Below, in pieces: positions 44,749-55,036 of a stretch of DNA of 64,000 bases. The notes under the pieces were generated by a model. The model saw only the letters and a list, made by a program, of their open reading frames with translations, made no database searches and was not told where the DNA came from. A program made the position numbers and the translations under genes. The stretch's first letter is position 1, and every line of letters starts with the position of its first letter. The DNA is from Alicyclobacillus herbarius DSM 13609 (GTDB lineage: Bacteria; Bacillota; Bacilli; Alicyclobacillales; Alicyclobacillaceae): contig NZ_AUMH01000002.1 of NCBI RefSeq assembly GCF_000430585.1, forward strand, positions 145,225-209,224, written 5' to 3'.

Positions 44749-45543
44749 ATTGTAACGATAAAGGATATCGCTAATCGAGTGGGGACATCAGTGTCGACCG
44801 TATCCCGGGTTCTTAACGGGTTAAACACTCGTGATCAGGATCTAGCACGACGGATTCGTGAAGTCGCTGCGGAAATGAACTATCAGCCGAACGAAGCTGG
44901 CCGCAAGCTGCGCACAGGCGTAGACGAGGAATTTGGTCCTGTGTTTGAGGTACGGTCCCGGGAAGGTGTGCAGGAGAAACGGGCAATCGCAGCCCGGGCA
45001 GCGACCATGGTTGAACCATCGGATGTCGTCGTTCTGGACTCGGGTTCAACCGTTGCTCAAATGGCCTATTTCCTACCTAAAGGAGTGCTTGTATACACAA
45101 ATTCCCTAGCGGTTCTACAACCTTTGGCAAGACGCGGGATTCATGTTCACTTAGCCCCGGGACTCTACGTTCCTGCTATGGCTGCCGTTTTTGGCCAGGA
45201 GACAGAAGAGTACTTTAGTCGCCATGGCTCCAGCATTTATTTCCTATCATCGGCACGAGTCGATGTAAGGACAGGACTGTTCAATGTGAACCCGTCAACA
45301 CACGGAGTCAAGCAGGTCGCCTTGGCAAACGCACGCAAGAAGATTTTACTCGTACATCACGACAAATTTTGTGATTCCGGTCTGGAGGCATTTGCTCCGC
45401 TCACAGTATTGGACGCTATAGTGACGGACTTTGTCCCGAAAGCATTTCGGGATGTCATTCGGGATAGTGGGGTCAAGGTTTTTGAGACTGCTCTGGGAGA
45501 GTGCCGGCGAGACAAAGAAAGGACTGGTGAAAGTCGTGGATAA
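44749..45543 (+). CDS. Chimeric regulator: LacI-type HTH plus DeoR-type sensor domain
   Basis: Residues 2-60 are a LacI-family headpiece: VTIKDIANRVGTSVSTVSRV, LNG, then the hinge region YQPNEAGRKLRTG. LacI proteins continue with a periplasmic-binding-protein fold, but here residues about 75-240 are the DeoR C-terminal sugar-phosphate sensor: EKRAIAARAATMVEPSDVVV, LDSGSTV, VYTNSLAVLQPLA, KILLVHHDKF, LTVLDAIVTD. No ATG, GTG or TTG precedes VTIKDIA in frame; AGGTGA (44737-44742) lies 6 bases before ATT 44749, so an ATT start is proposed, with GTG 44779 (inside the HTH) unlikely. It leads the acid-sugar operon and overlaps the next gene, so it should control it in response to a phosphorylated sugar acid. 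Confidence 0.85.
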   Translation: MVTIKDIANRVGTSVSTVSRVLNGLNTRDQDLARRIREVAAEMNYQPNEAGRKLRTGVDEEFGPVFEVRSREGVQEKRAIAARAATMVEPSDVVVLDSGSTVAQMAYFLPKGVLVYTNSLAVLQPLARRGIHVHLAPGLYVPAMAAVFGQETEEYFSRHGSSIYFLSSARVDVRTGLFNVNPSTHGVKQVALANARKKILLVHHDKFCDSGLEAFAPLTVLDAIVTDFVPKAFRDVIRDSGVKVFETALGECRRDKERTGESRG

Positions 45544-46822
45544 CCTGCCCATCTTTGTTGTTGCCGATGATTTGACCGGGGCAGCGGACGCAGCCAACTA
45601 CTTCCGCACCGAGACTTACCGTGTCCGGATTACGTTTGATTCGCAAACCCCATGGATGTTTTCTCTCGGGCCAAATGTCGTTCAGGTGTTTGATGCGGAG
45701 ACTAGGAGCCTCGCTGAACCCGATGCGGCCAAAAGGGTAGTTAGCGCCGGGGAACAGGTGTCCAGGGCACTTCCGCAAGGGTTTCGAGTGTACAAAAAAA
45801 TTGACTCGACTTTGAGGGGCCATGTGGGAAGCGAGATCGCAGCGTTGCTTCGAGGATTGAGACGAAGAATCGCCCTTCTGGCTCCTGCGTTTCCAGCCAA
45901 CGGGCGAACCGTATTGGACGGAATTCTGTTTGTGGATGGAATACCTATCAGTCAGACTGCGTTCGCCCGCGACCCTCGTAGCCCGGTGACTGAAGATACC
46001 ATATCGAAGATTCTCCGGAATACTTCTGATCTGCCGGTCATTCACCTCGGTCGCGAGGTCGTAAGTCAGGGAAGCGCTGCAATTGCACAATTTCTGGATT
46101 CCGTTTCGAAAAACATGGCCATCGTCGTCGCGGACGCGGTAACCGATGCTGACCTGGCCAGCCTTGCCGGAGCCGTTGCGGACAGTCAAGATATACTTCC
46201 ATGCGGATCGGCCGGATTGGCTAAGCAATTGGCAGCCTTCTGGGTGAATGCAGAAGAGCCGGGCGTTGTGGAATCAGATGGGCAGATGCCGGTTTGCGAT
46301 TGCGTCCTTGTGGCGGTTGGGAGTGCCAATCCTGTTGCGCACGCACAACTGGCGTATGTTGCGGGAGAACTCGGTGTACCGGTCGTTGAGATTCACCCCG
46401 CGCTGCTGTCGAGCCCCGTCACTCATGAGAAAGAACTGAAGCGGGCGAAAGATGAATTATTGCATGAGCCCCATCGAATCATCGGTGTAACTCTGTCAGA
46501 AAAGCGATCCGAGCGGGATCCAGCCATTCCGGGTAGTTTCGAGGATGATCTTGCACAGGTGGTTTATCACTGGTTTACGCAGGTGTCACAGCAAGCTAAG
46601 TCGAGGACTATCGGGTTTGTGGTAACGGGTGGGGACACGGCTCTCGCACTTTGTAAAACTCTATCCGCTACCGCAATTTGGCCAAGAGGCGAAGTGGTTC
46701 CGGGGATGCCCTGGAGCCTTGTGGAGACACCACATGGGGACATCCTGATGGTATCTAAGGCGGGTGGATTCGGGAACATGAACGCTTTGGAAAAAGCGGT
46801 GGGATTCCTGACGAATCATTAA
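45527..46822 (+). CDS. dtnK: Four-carbon acid sugar kinase (DUF1537, DtnK/OtnK type)
   Basis: This kinase phosphorylates a C4 sugar acid such as D-threonate or erythronate with ATP. The 431 residues have the N-terminal substrate domain start FVVADDLTGAADAANYF, YKKIDSTLRGHVGSEIAALL and LLAPAFPANGRTV, and the C-terminal nucleotide-binding part VTGGDTALALCKTL, PGMPWSLVETP and SKAGGFG. GTG 45527 follows AAAGGA closely; GTG 45536 is the alternative. It overlaps the regulator gene by 17 bases, so translation is coupled. The pdxA2-type gene follows directly, the classical two-enzyme route to dihydroxyacetone phosphate. Confidence 0.92.
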   Translation: MKVVDNLPIFVVADDLTGAADAANYFRTETYRVRITFDSQTPWMFSLGPNVVQVFDAETRSLAEPDAAKRVVSAGEQVSRALPQGFRVYKKIDSTLRGHVGSEIAALLRGLRRRIALLAPAFPANGRTVLDGILFVDGIPISQTAFARDPRSPVTEDTISKILRNTSDLPVIHLGREVVSQGSAAIAQFLDSVSKNMAIVVADAVTDADLASLAGAVADSQDILPCGSAGLAKQLAAFWVNAEEPGVVESDGQMPVCDCVLVAVGSANPVAHAQLAYVAGELGVPVVEIHPALLSSPVTHEKELKRAKDELLHEPHRIIGVTLSEKRSERDPAIPGSFEDDLAQVVYHWFTQVSQQAKSRTIGFVVTGGDTALALCKTLSATAIWPRGEVVPGMPWSLVETPHGDILMVSKAGGFGNMNALEKAVGFLTNH

Positions 46823-46846
46823 GACGAGATCGTGGAGATGACGTGT

Positions 46847-47872
46847 ATGAGAAAGCCGATTATTGCAATGACCATGGGTGATCCCGCAGGAATCGGCCCG
46901 GAAATCTGTGTACTGACGGCCTTGAGTCCGAGGGTGACCGACAAGGTAAACACATTCATCATTGGTGACGCGAACCGGTTGGAAGAAGCATCAAAAATCC
47001 TGGCAGGTGTAGGGAAATTCACCAACAAACCGACCATCCGTTCCATAACGAGCGCAGAGGAAGCGAAGTTCGAAGCGGGAGTCATCGAAGTACTGGACCT
47101 TGGCAATGTACCGGCGGATCTGCCGTGGGGCCAACTGAGTGCAACCGCCGGGCAGTGTGCCTACGACTACATCGAGAAGGCTGTTTCGCTTGCGATGGAT
47201 CACACTATTGATGCTCTGTGTACAGCGCCACTCAACAAGGAAGCCTGGAAGATGGCGGGCATAAAGTTTCCGGGTCACACAGAGGCTTTGGCAGCTTTGT
47301 CGGGCTCTCCGGGATCAGCCATGATGCTGGTCAACAAATCTCTGCGAGTCGTTCATGTTACCACTCATGTGAGTCTAGAGCAGGCCATCAAGCTGGTGAC
47401 AAGGGAGCGGGTACTCGAACGAATTCGGTTGACCGCCGAATCGCTTGCAAGATTTGGGATACGAAATCCCCGAATCGCTGTTGCCGGGCTAAACCCACAC
47501 GCCGGTGAAGGTGGTCTATTCGGGGACGAGGAGCAGAAGGAAATTATCCCTGCCGTGCAAGCAGCTCAATCCGAAGGGATCAGTGCAAGTGGCCCATGGC
47601 CACCGGATTCCATCTATGCGCGGGCAGCAAACGGTGAATTCGATGCCGTTATCGCGATGTATCATGACCAGGGTCACATCGCCATCAAAATGCTTGGATT
47701 TGATACAGGCATCAATGTGACGCTTGGTCTGCCGATTTTGCGGACATCGGTTGACCACGGAACCGCCTTCGATATTGCTGGAAAAGGAATCGCCAGGGAG
47801 CAAAGCATGATTGAATCCGTGCTTGTTGCCGCGGATTTCCTTTTAGGGAGTAATCGTCAGGAATTGCGATGA
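46847..47872 (+). CDS. pdxA2: 4-phospho-threonate/erythronate 3-dehydrogenase (PdxA2 type)
   Basis: A 341-residue PdxA-fold NAD-dependent dehydrogenase. It oxidises C3 of the 4-phosphorylated acid, which then decarboxylates to dihydroxyacetone phosphate. MTMGDPAGIGPEI is the family N-terminus. The metal ligands are in KFPGHTEALA, YHDQGHIAIKML and DHGTAFDIAGKG; LNPHAGEGGLFG is also typical. Because it pairs with a DUF1537 kinase, PdxA2 is more likely than the pyridoxal-pathway PdxA. ATG 46847 has GGAG nine bases upstream; ATG 46838 is one alternative. Confidence 0.92.
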   Translation: MRKPIIAMTMGDPAGIGPEICVLTALSPRVTDKVNTFIIGDANRLEEASKILAGVGKFTNKPTIRSITSAEEAKFEAGVIEVLDLGNVPADLPWGQLSATAGQCAYDYIEKAVSLAMDHTIDALCTAPLNKEAWKMAGIKFPGHTEALAALSGSPGSAMMLVNKSLRVVHVTTHVSLEQAIKLVTRERVLERIRLTAESLARFGIRNPRIAVAGLNPHAGEGGLFGDEEQKEIIPAVQAAQSEGISASGPWPPDSIYARAANGEFDAVIAMYHDQGHIAIKMLGFDTGINVTLGLPILRTSVDHGTAFDIAGKGIAREQSMIESVLVAADFLLGSNRQELR

Positions 47873-47992
47873 GGCTCAGTCGGATCTCATCGGGCGAGTT
47901 TTGTGGCTCAGTTACATCTGGGATGGGCGGCGATTACCATCCCAGGTGGATCTCGCGTTGGGTTAGAGCCCCACGCTTTGTATTCATCTACA

Positions 47993-48006
47993 TGAAAGCG
48001 CTTATC
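47993..48006 (+). promoter_or_regulatory. Possible catabolite responsive element (cre)
   Basis: TGAAAGCGCTTATC matches 12 of 14 positions of TGWAANCGNTNWCA and lies about 70 bases before the permease start, beside a TATAGT (48019-48024) that could be a -10 box. CcpA control of sugar-acid uptake would fit. A weak site with two mismatches. Confidence 0.3.
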
Positions 48007-48075
48007 GACTGTGGTTTTTATAGTGTACAGACTTAACCAATAGCAATCGTCAACAGCACGACTGAGGAGGAGTAC

Positions 48076-49080
48076 ATGCTCATGCCAATCAAAAAAGTGA
48101 TTGACAAGGTTCCGGGTGGGATGATGATCATTCCTTTGTTGATCGGTGCGATTCTTCGTACCCTCTTTCCAAACCTGGCGGACAACACCGTATTCAAGAG
48201 TTCGTTCACAGGAGGCTTGTTCCTGGGAGCATCGACCCTGTTGGCCGCCTTTTACATCTGCCTTGGCTCTACAATTGAATTCAAGGCGGCTGGCTACATT
48301 TTGAAAAAAGGTATCGCTTTGTGGATCGGCAAGGTGGGCTTGGCCGCTATCATCGGCCTGATTATCAAATTAACTGTACCTGATCAAAACCACATGTTTC
48401 TCGGCTTGTCGGCGCTGGCCATCATAGCCGCGTTCTCGGACACGAACGGCGGACTCTACATGGCCCTGATGGGGCAGTTCGGAAAACGCGCAGAAGACGT
48501 TGCGGCATACTCTATCATGTCTCTTGAATCTGGACCGTTTTTCACGATGCTGATTCTCGGTGTAGCTGGTCTCGCAGCATTTCCGCTGATGGCCTTCGTA
48601 TACGCCATTCTACCCCTCATTATCGGCATGGTGTTAGGGAACTTGGACGTGAACATGCGGAAGTTCCTAAGCCCGGCCCAGGGCGTCTTGATTCCATTAT
48701 TCGCGCTCGCACTCGGATTCGGCATCAATCTGAAGAATGTCGTGGCCGCAGGCATCTCCGGACTGATACTGGGACTCGCAGTAGTAGTGATAACGGGCAT
48801 TGTCCTTGTCATATTGGATAAGGTTACAGGCGGCACTGGCCTCGGTGGTATCGCAGCGGCGTCTACTGCAGGTAACGCTGCCGCAGTTCCGGTGGCCGTG
48901 GCGGCCGTTTATGCAGGCTATAGGAGCATTGCAGCTACTGCGACGGTACAGGTGGCCGCAGCTGTGATTGTGACCTCTATCCTGGTTCCGTTTATTACTG
49001 CATGGTTTTCAAAGCGACACGAACAGGCAGAAGCAGCCCAAGGAGGCACAGAGGTTATCGGACAAAACACGAACATGTAA
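48076..49080 (+). CDS. kdgT: 2-keto-3-deoxygluconate permease-family transporter
   Basis: A 334-residue membrane protein with about 10 hydrophobic segments. MPIKKVIDKVPGGMMIIPLLIGAILRTLFP and STIEFKAAGYILKKG, with AAFSDTNGGLYMALMGQFG, are typical of the KdgT family of sugar-acid:proton symporters. GAGGAGGAG precedes ATG 48076. In this operon the cargo is more likely the C4 sugar acid used by the kinase than 2-keto-3-deoxygluconate itself. The 200-base gap before it holds a perfect 9-bp stem-loop (CTGGGATGG with CCATCCCAG) and the cre-like site. Confidence 0.9.
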   Translation: MLMPIKKVIDKVPGGMMIIPLLIGAILRTLFPNLADNTVFKSSFTGGLFLGASTLLAAFYICLGSTIEFKAAGYILKKGIALWIGKVGLAAIIGLIIKLTVPDQNHMFLGLSALAIIAAFSDTNGGLYMALMGQFGKRAEDVAAYSIMSLESGPFFTMLILGVAGLAAFPLMAFVYAILPLIIGMVLGNLDVNMRKFLSPAQGVLIPLFALALGFGINLKNVVAAGISGLILGLAVVVITGIVLVILDKVTGGTGLGGIAAASTAGNAAAVPVAVAAVYAGYRSIAATATVQVAAAVIVTSILVPFITAWFSKRHEQAEAAQGGTEVIGQNTNM

Positions 49081-49321
49081 TGATGGGGCTAACACTCATA
49101 CCACTTTGGTGGATACAGGGAGACGTTGGGGTGTTAATCCAATAAACTCAGAACGCTCGGCGTTCCAAGACCGCCTGCTTCAGAGTGCAACATCGCGAAT
49201 CTTAAGTACGGTGTACGAATCAGTTTTTATCGACTGTTCTTATGTTTGATGCTAGTCTTAACTATGGGCACGGTGAATTGAGAATGTAAAAATAAGGCGA
49301 TTCCAATTCGAGGTGTTCAGA

Positions 49322-49740
49322 ATGGGACAGCAAAGGAAGTACGACAAGGAGTTCAAAATCAATACTGTGCAGTTGATTTTGGAGCAGGGGAAGCCCGTCA
49401 CCCAAGTGGCCCGTGAATTGGGGATTTCGGGGAAGACGTTGTATGGGTGGGCCTCCCAGTATAAGAGTGATCCAAAGAATGCATTCGTGGGTAGCGGGAA
49501 TTTGAAGCCGGACGTCAAGGCACTGCGGGACATGTAAAAACGCATTCGTGATTTGGAGGAGGAGAATGCAAACTTAAAAAGCCATGCGCATCTTCGTAAA
49601 CGACCGGAAGTAAGATATACGTTCATCTATGAACACCGCTTCGGGTTTCCGGTTCAGAAGATGTGCAGGGTGCTCGAAATATCTCGGAGCGGTTATTATG
49701 AGTGGCTGAAGCGGCCTGAGAGCGAACGTGCTCGCCGTCC
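49322..49740 (+). pseudogene. IS3-family relic (orfA with nonsense codon, start of orfB)
   Basis: orfA starts at ATG 49322 (MGQQRKYDKEFKINTVQLIL, VAREL GISGKTLYGWASQYKS, a normal IS3 HTH) but carries TAA at 49535-49537 where relatives have Gln (ALRDM stop [10 protein letters not shown]). The leucine-zipper part continues, then fuses through a frame change to the orfB start ([38 protein letters not shown]). Homology ends near 49740; the catalytic domain is missing. Confidence 0.8.
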
Positions 49741-50691
49741 GAAGCAAGCCGAGGGATTCCACGGGTGGTAAACCAAATCTGTCTGTAGGCCTTGTACGAC
49801 GCAGCGGCCAGGAACAGTGATGTAGTGGAGGACGCCCACATCCAGTGGGTGTTGGCGGACCAGGAGTGGCAACGAGGAGCGGCCGGATAACCGACTGCTT
49901 CTACGCGTCAAGTGACTGTCGAAACAACGGCCACTAAGATGGTGGCATGGCGGTACAGCTCTCACGCCAATGGCGGTGAGAAATTCACCGTCATTGGCGT
50001 GAGCGGCTATACGCTGGCTGCGTTGATGCCTTGGTCTGAGATTCTTCCGGCTCATGTGCGCGTCATGTAGCTTTGAAGGTATACTCGATTTGACGGTTAC
50101 GTAAAAATTTCAACTAAGCCTAGGGACTCGTCGTACCTGCTTGAAACTGACAATACCAATGCCGAACGCACCTGCTGTATTGTTGCCGCTCAAGGTAGAA
50201 GTGGTTTAGGCTGGACCACCAAGGGATGGACTGCCATTCGTGCTGATTCCCTGAGCGTTGGATGTTGCAGTCCCATCCTACTGCCCGTTAGGTGTCGCCC
50301 TGGCGGGCGACAACACATTTTGCATGGCTTTCAGTTACACTATGGTTCAGCTATACCTGCATGTGAATTATCTGCCTGTACACATGAAGGTATGTTGGCT
50401 AACAGAGGGACCAGAACTTGCCGGGGATGCTAGCCAAACTTATGGAATGACCGCTCGAAGCTAAATATACTCAGCATATGGACGCGGCTCAATCGCCATT
50501 CCATCGCAAACAACCTCCGGGACTGGCAAATTCGATAACTTTCTCAATTCCTATTTGATCAATTCTTCGAGCGAACTCCGTTTTGCTGCTCACTTCACAT
50601 CGAAGGCTCTTCGGATACGCTCTGTAGGCGGAATAGGCAGGGCCCTGAATGAAAACGATAACGAATGTAATCGGGTCCAAGGAGTCGAAAC
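49741..50691. other. Gene-free stretch with strong hairpins
   Basis: About 950 bases between the IS3 relic and IS21 hold no protein family I recognise. The one outstanding element is a 19-pair hairpin at 49961-50003. A second perfect stem TGTCGCCC (50293-50300) with GGGCGACA (50305-50312) has a 4-base loop. The stretch is probably old mobile-element debris. Confidence 0.5.
49961..50003. repeat. Long inverted repeat (19-bp arms, 5-base loop)
   Basis: CTCACGCCAATGGCGGTGA (49961-49979) and TCACCGTCATTGGCGTGAG (49985-50003) are complementary at 18 of 19 positions; the remaining pair is G-U in one RNA strand. The loop is GAAAT. No T-run follows. It could be an element end, a cruciform recombination site or an RNA structure. 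Confidence 0.75.
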
Positions 50692-50839
50692 TGTATAGCG
50701 CATAATAAAAGTGCAGAACACCGCAACGTAAAAATGCAGACTCGGTGCGGTGCCTGCGGATAGTGAATAGGCACTTGCAACACCGCTCTTCCAACTCTAC
50801 CCTAGGGTTTGGCTAAGAATCCTGGGGAGATGAGAGAGG

Positions 50840-53067
<2,228 letters not shown>

Positions 53068-53135
53068 TCTTCTGTACTGCAGTGCCTATGCACAAATCCG
53101 TGTCGTTTCTCTGCACTTTTTACTTGCGAAAAACA

Positions 53136-54214
53136 CGTGACAATCGCTACAAAGCCTCACCTGTAAGGAGGGTTGAGATTCCGAAGGGAAACGGGAAAAC
53201 CCGGCCCCTCGGAATCCCAACGGTCGAGGACCGGTTGGTGCAACGTGCGGTCGCAAGGATTCTCGAAGCCATATTCGAACAGGATTTGTACCCTTTTCGT
53301 ACGGCTTCCGGCCGGGACGGAACCCACATCAGGCACTACGAGCGTTACGTACCTGTATTGTAACGGGTAAGGTACGGCATGTATTTGAAGCAGACATCCG
53401 CGGCTACTTCAATCACATCAACCACGAATGGGTCATGAAAATGGTCCGACAACGGATTGCCGACCCGGTCATCTTAAGACTCATCGGGAAGTGGCTGAAG
53501 GCGGGTGTTATGGCAAACGGAGTCGTTCGGCGCAACGAGGAAGGAAGTCCCCAAGGCGGGCCGATCAGTCCAATCTTGGCGAACATCTATCTGCGCTATG
53601 TGCTTGACCTGTGGTTCGAGAAACGGTGCAAGAAATGGTTTCAAGGAGAGGCGTACCTTATCCGTTTTGCCGATGATTACGTCGCATGCTTCCAATACAA
53701 ACGGGACGCGGAGAACTTCGAGACCTTGTTGAAGGAACGAATGAAGAAGTTCGGACTGGAGTTGGCGGAGGAAAAGACGCGACTCATTCTCTTTGGCAGG
53801 TTTGCCAGAGAACAAAGGGCCAAATATGGGGAGAAACCGGAAACCTTCGATTTTCTCGGGTTTAAACATGTCTGCGGAGTCGACAGGAATGGCAAGTTTG
53901 CGTTGGTAAGAATACCAACAGTGAAGAGCTGTCAGAAATTTCTCGACCGCGTCCACGACTGACTCAAGAAACACAGTCACTGGAAGCGACGAGACCAACA
54001 GCGGCAACTGAGCCAAATGCTAGCGGGGTTCTACCAGTATTTCTCGCTCCATCATTGTAAGCCGAAGCTGGAGTATATCCGGTCTCAGGTGCAACTTCAA
54101 TGGATACGGTCGCTTCGGCGCAGAAGCCAGCGACACCGATTATATTGGAGCTATCTGTCGAACCGGTCATGGTTTGAACTCCCGTACCCGACACTGCTGC
54201 ATTCGGATGTCTGA
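53136..54214 (+). pseudogene. Group II intron reverse transcriptase/maturase, 5' part cut by IS21 and inactivated
   Basis: Directly after IS21 the frame reads [20 protein letters not shown] and [20 protein letters not shown], the RT fingers. A missing base near 53290 shifts the frame ([19 protein letters not shown] in the restored frame). Then ADIRGYFNHINHEWVMKMV, NEEGSPQGGPISPILANIY and YLIRFADDYVACFQ follow; the active site is FADD. A tryptophan codon became TGA (53960-53962, after DRVHD), and the maturase part (QMLAGFYQYFSLHHCKPKLE) ends at TGA 54214. So three lesions: IS21 insertion, frameshift, nonsense. Confidence 0.85.
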
Positions 54215-54240
54215 CGAGTCACGATCGTGAATCGTTCTGG

Positions 54241-54318
54241 GGAGCCCGATGCGGGAAATCCGCACGTCGGGTTCTGCTTGGGGCTGGCGGCACAGGGGAA
54301 ACCGAGGCCGCCTTCTAC
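54241..54318 (+). ncRNA. Group II intron domains V and VI
   Basis: GAGCCCGATGCGGGAAATCC and the following CGCACGTCGGGTTC form the highly conserved 34-base domain V hairpin (54241-54274) with the GAAA tetraloop-like cap. Domain VI follows: GGCGGC (54286-54291) pairs with GCCGCC (54307-54312), and the intron would end about at TTCTAC (54313-54318). It lies 27 bases after the reverse transcriptase relic, exactly where an intron 3' end belongs. Confidence 0.82.
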
Positions 54319-54530
54319 CAACCACAACATTGACCACAAGTTGCTGATGAAGGCTGTCCGCAAACACACGGATAACCCATGGGTGATTCTGTACATTGAA
54401 AGATGGCTGAAGGCACCGTTTCAGTTGTCGGATGGGACCGTGGTGGAGCGAACGAGGGGCACGCCGCAAGGCGGTGTAATCAGCCCGGTGTTGGTCAACC
54501 TGTTTCTTCATTACGCGTTGCAAGGTGGTA
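54319..54530 (+). pseudogene. Fragment of a second group II intron reverse transcriptase (host of the first intron)
   Basis: Immediately after the intron 3' end the sequence reads NIDHKLLMKAVRKHTDNPWV, ILYIERWLKAPFQL and RTRGTPQGGVISPVLVNLFL, the RT core of a different group II intron subclass. The first residues correspond to the position after FFD in FFDNIDH. So the first intron appears to have inserted in this gene. The fragment ends at about 54530 in KKIRK stop. Confidence 0.78.
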
Positions 54531-54576
54531 AGAAAATAAGAAAATAAGAATTAAACAACGGGAAGAAGGGGATCAC

Positions 54577-54798
54577 ATGGAGCGTATTGTACATCCCACA
54601 GAACGTGGACAGGAAACCATTCCGAAGAATATCCGAGAGGCGTTACACATTTCAACGGATACGCCACTGGCTATTCGTCAGGAAGGGACACGTATCATCA
54701 TCAAACCCCTTTCTGGGCTGGAACGCCTAACGCGCAAACTCGAACACGAAGCGAAGGTCCGAGGTATTTCGCCGGAAGACTGGACAAGCTATGGATGA
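54577..54798 (+). CDS. AbrB/MazE-type antitoxin
   Basis: A 73-residue swapped-hairpin AbrB-fold protein: MERIVHPTERGQETIPKNIR and EALHISTDTPLAIRQEGTRI are the DNA-binding half, followed by a short C-terminal tail (LEHEAKVRGISPEDW) for toxin binding. In toxin-antitoxin pairs it would repress its own operon and neutralise a PIN nuclease. GGAAGAAGGGG lies upstream. Its stop overlaps the start of a gutted toxin frame (ATGGATGA), so it is now an orphan. Confidence 0.82.
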   Translation: MERIVHPTERGQETIPKNIREALHISTDTPLAIRQEGTRIIIKPLSGLERLTRKLEHEAKVRGISPEDWTSYG

Positions 54799-54856
54799 GA
54801 TTCGCGATCCCAAAGACGGGCCAATTTTGGCGGACCGTCATTCGAATTACCTTTGA
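54791..54856 (+). pseudogene. Gutted PIN-domain toxin remnant
   Basis: The ATG at 54791 overlaps the antitoxin stop in the usual way. The 21 codons read MDEIRDPKDGPILADRHSNY; DPKDGPILA is the internal active-site block of PIN toxins (the D-P-x-D-x-x-I/F-L-A motif), normally about 80 residues from the start. The N-terminal part with the first Asp and the C-terminal part are gone. Inference from motif and position. Confidence 0.5.
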
Positions 54857-55036
54857 TGGCACGGGGTAAGTACGATGGGGGCAAGGATACAGTCACCTCT
54901 CACCGGGTTCAATGCAAATGACTGGTAGAGTGAGGGCCTCCCCCTTGAACAAGAGCAAGGTAGAGTAACGTAACTGGGTACATGTAGGTTTCAACCTTGG
55001 AGGATAGCCCCCACTGCTCATCTACACCCGTCTATT

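Noticed and set aside
43774..50101. The same 15-mer GATTTGACGGTTACG at 43774-43788 and 50087-50101
   Set aside because: The flanks do not align, and a handful of shared 15-mers is expected by chance in 64 kb.
54857..55036. Possible group II intron piece (AAGAGCAAGG, GGATAGCCCCC) after the toxin remnant
   Set aside because: Only short words are shared with the intron at 43555; no domain could be folded convincingly.
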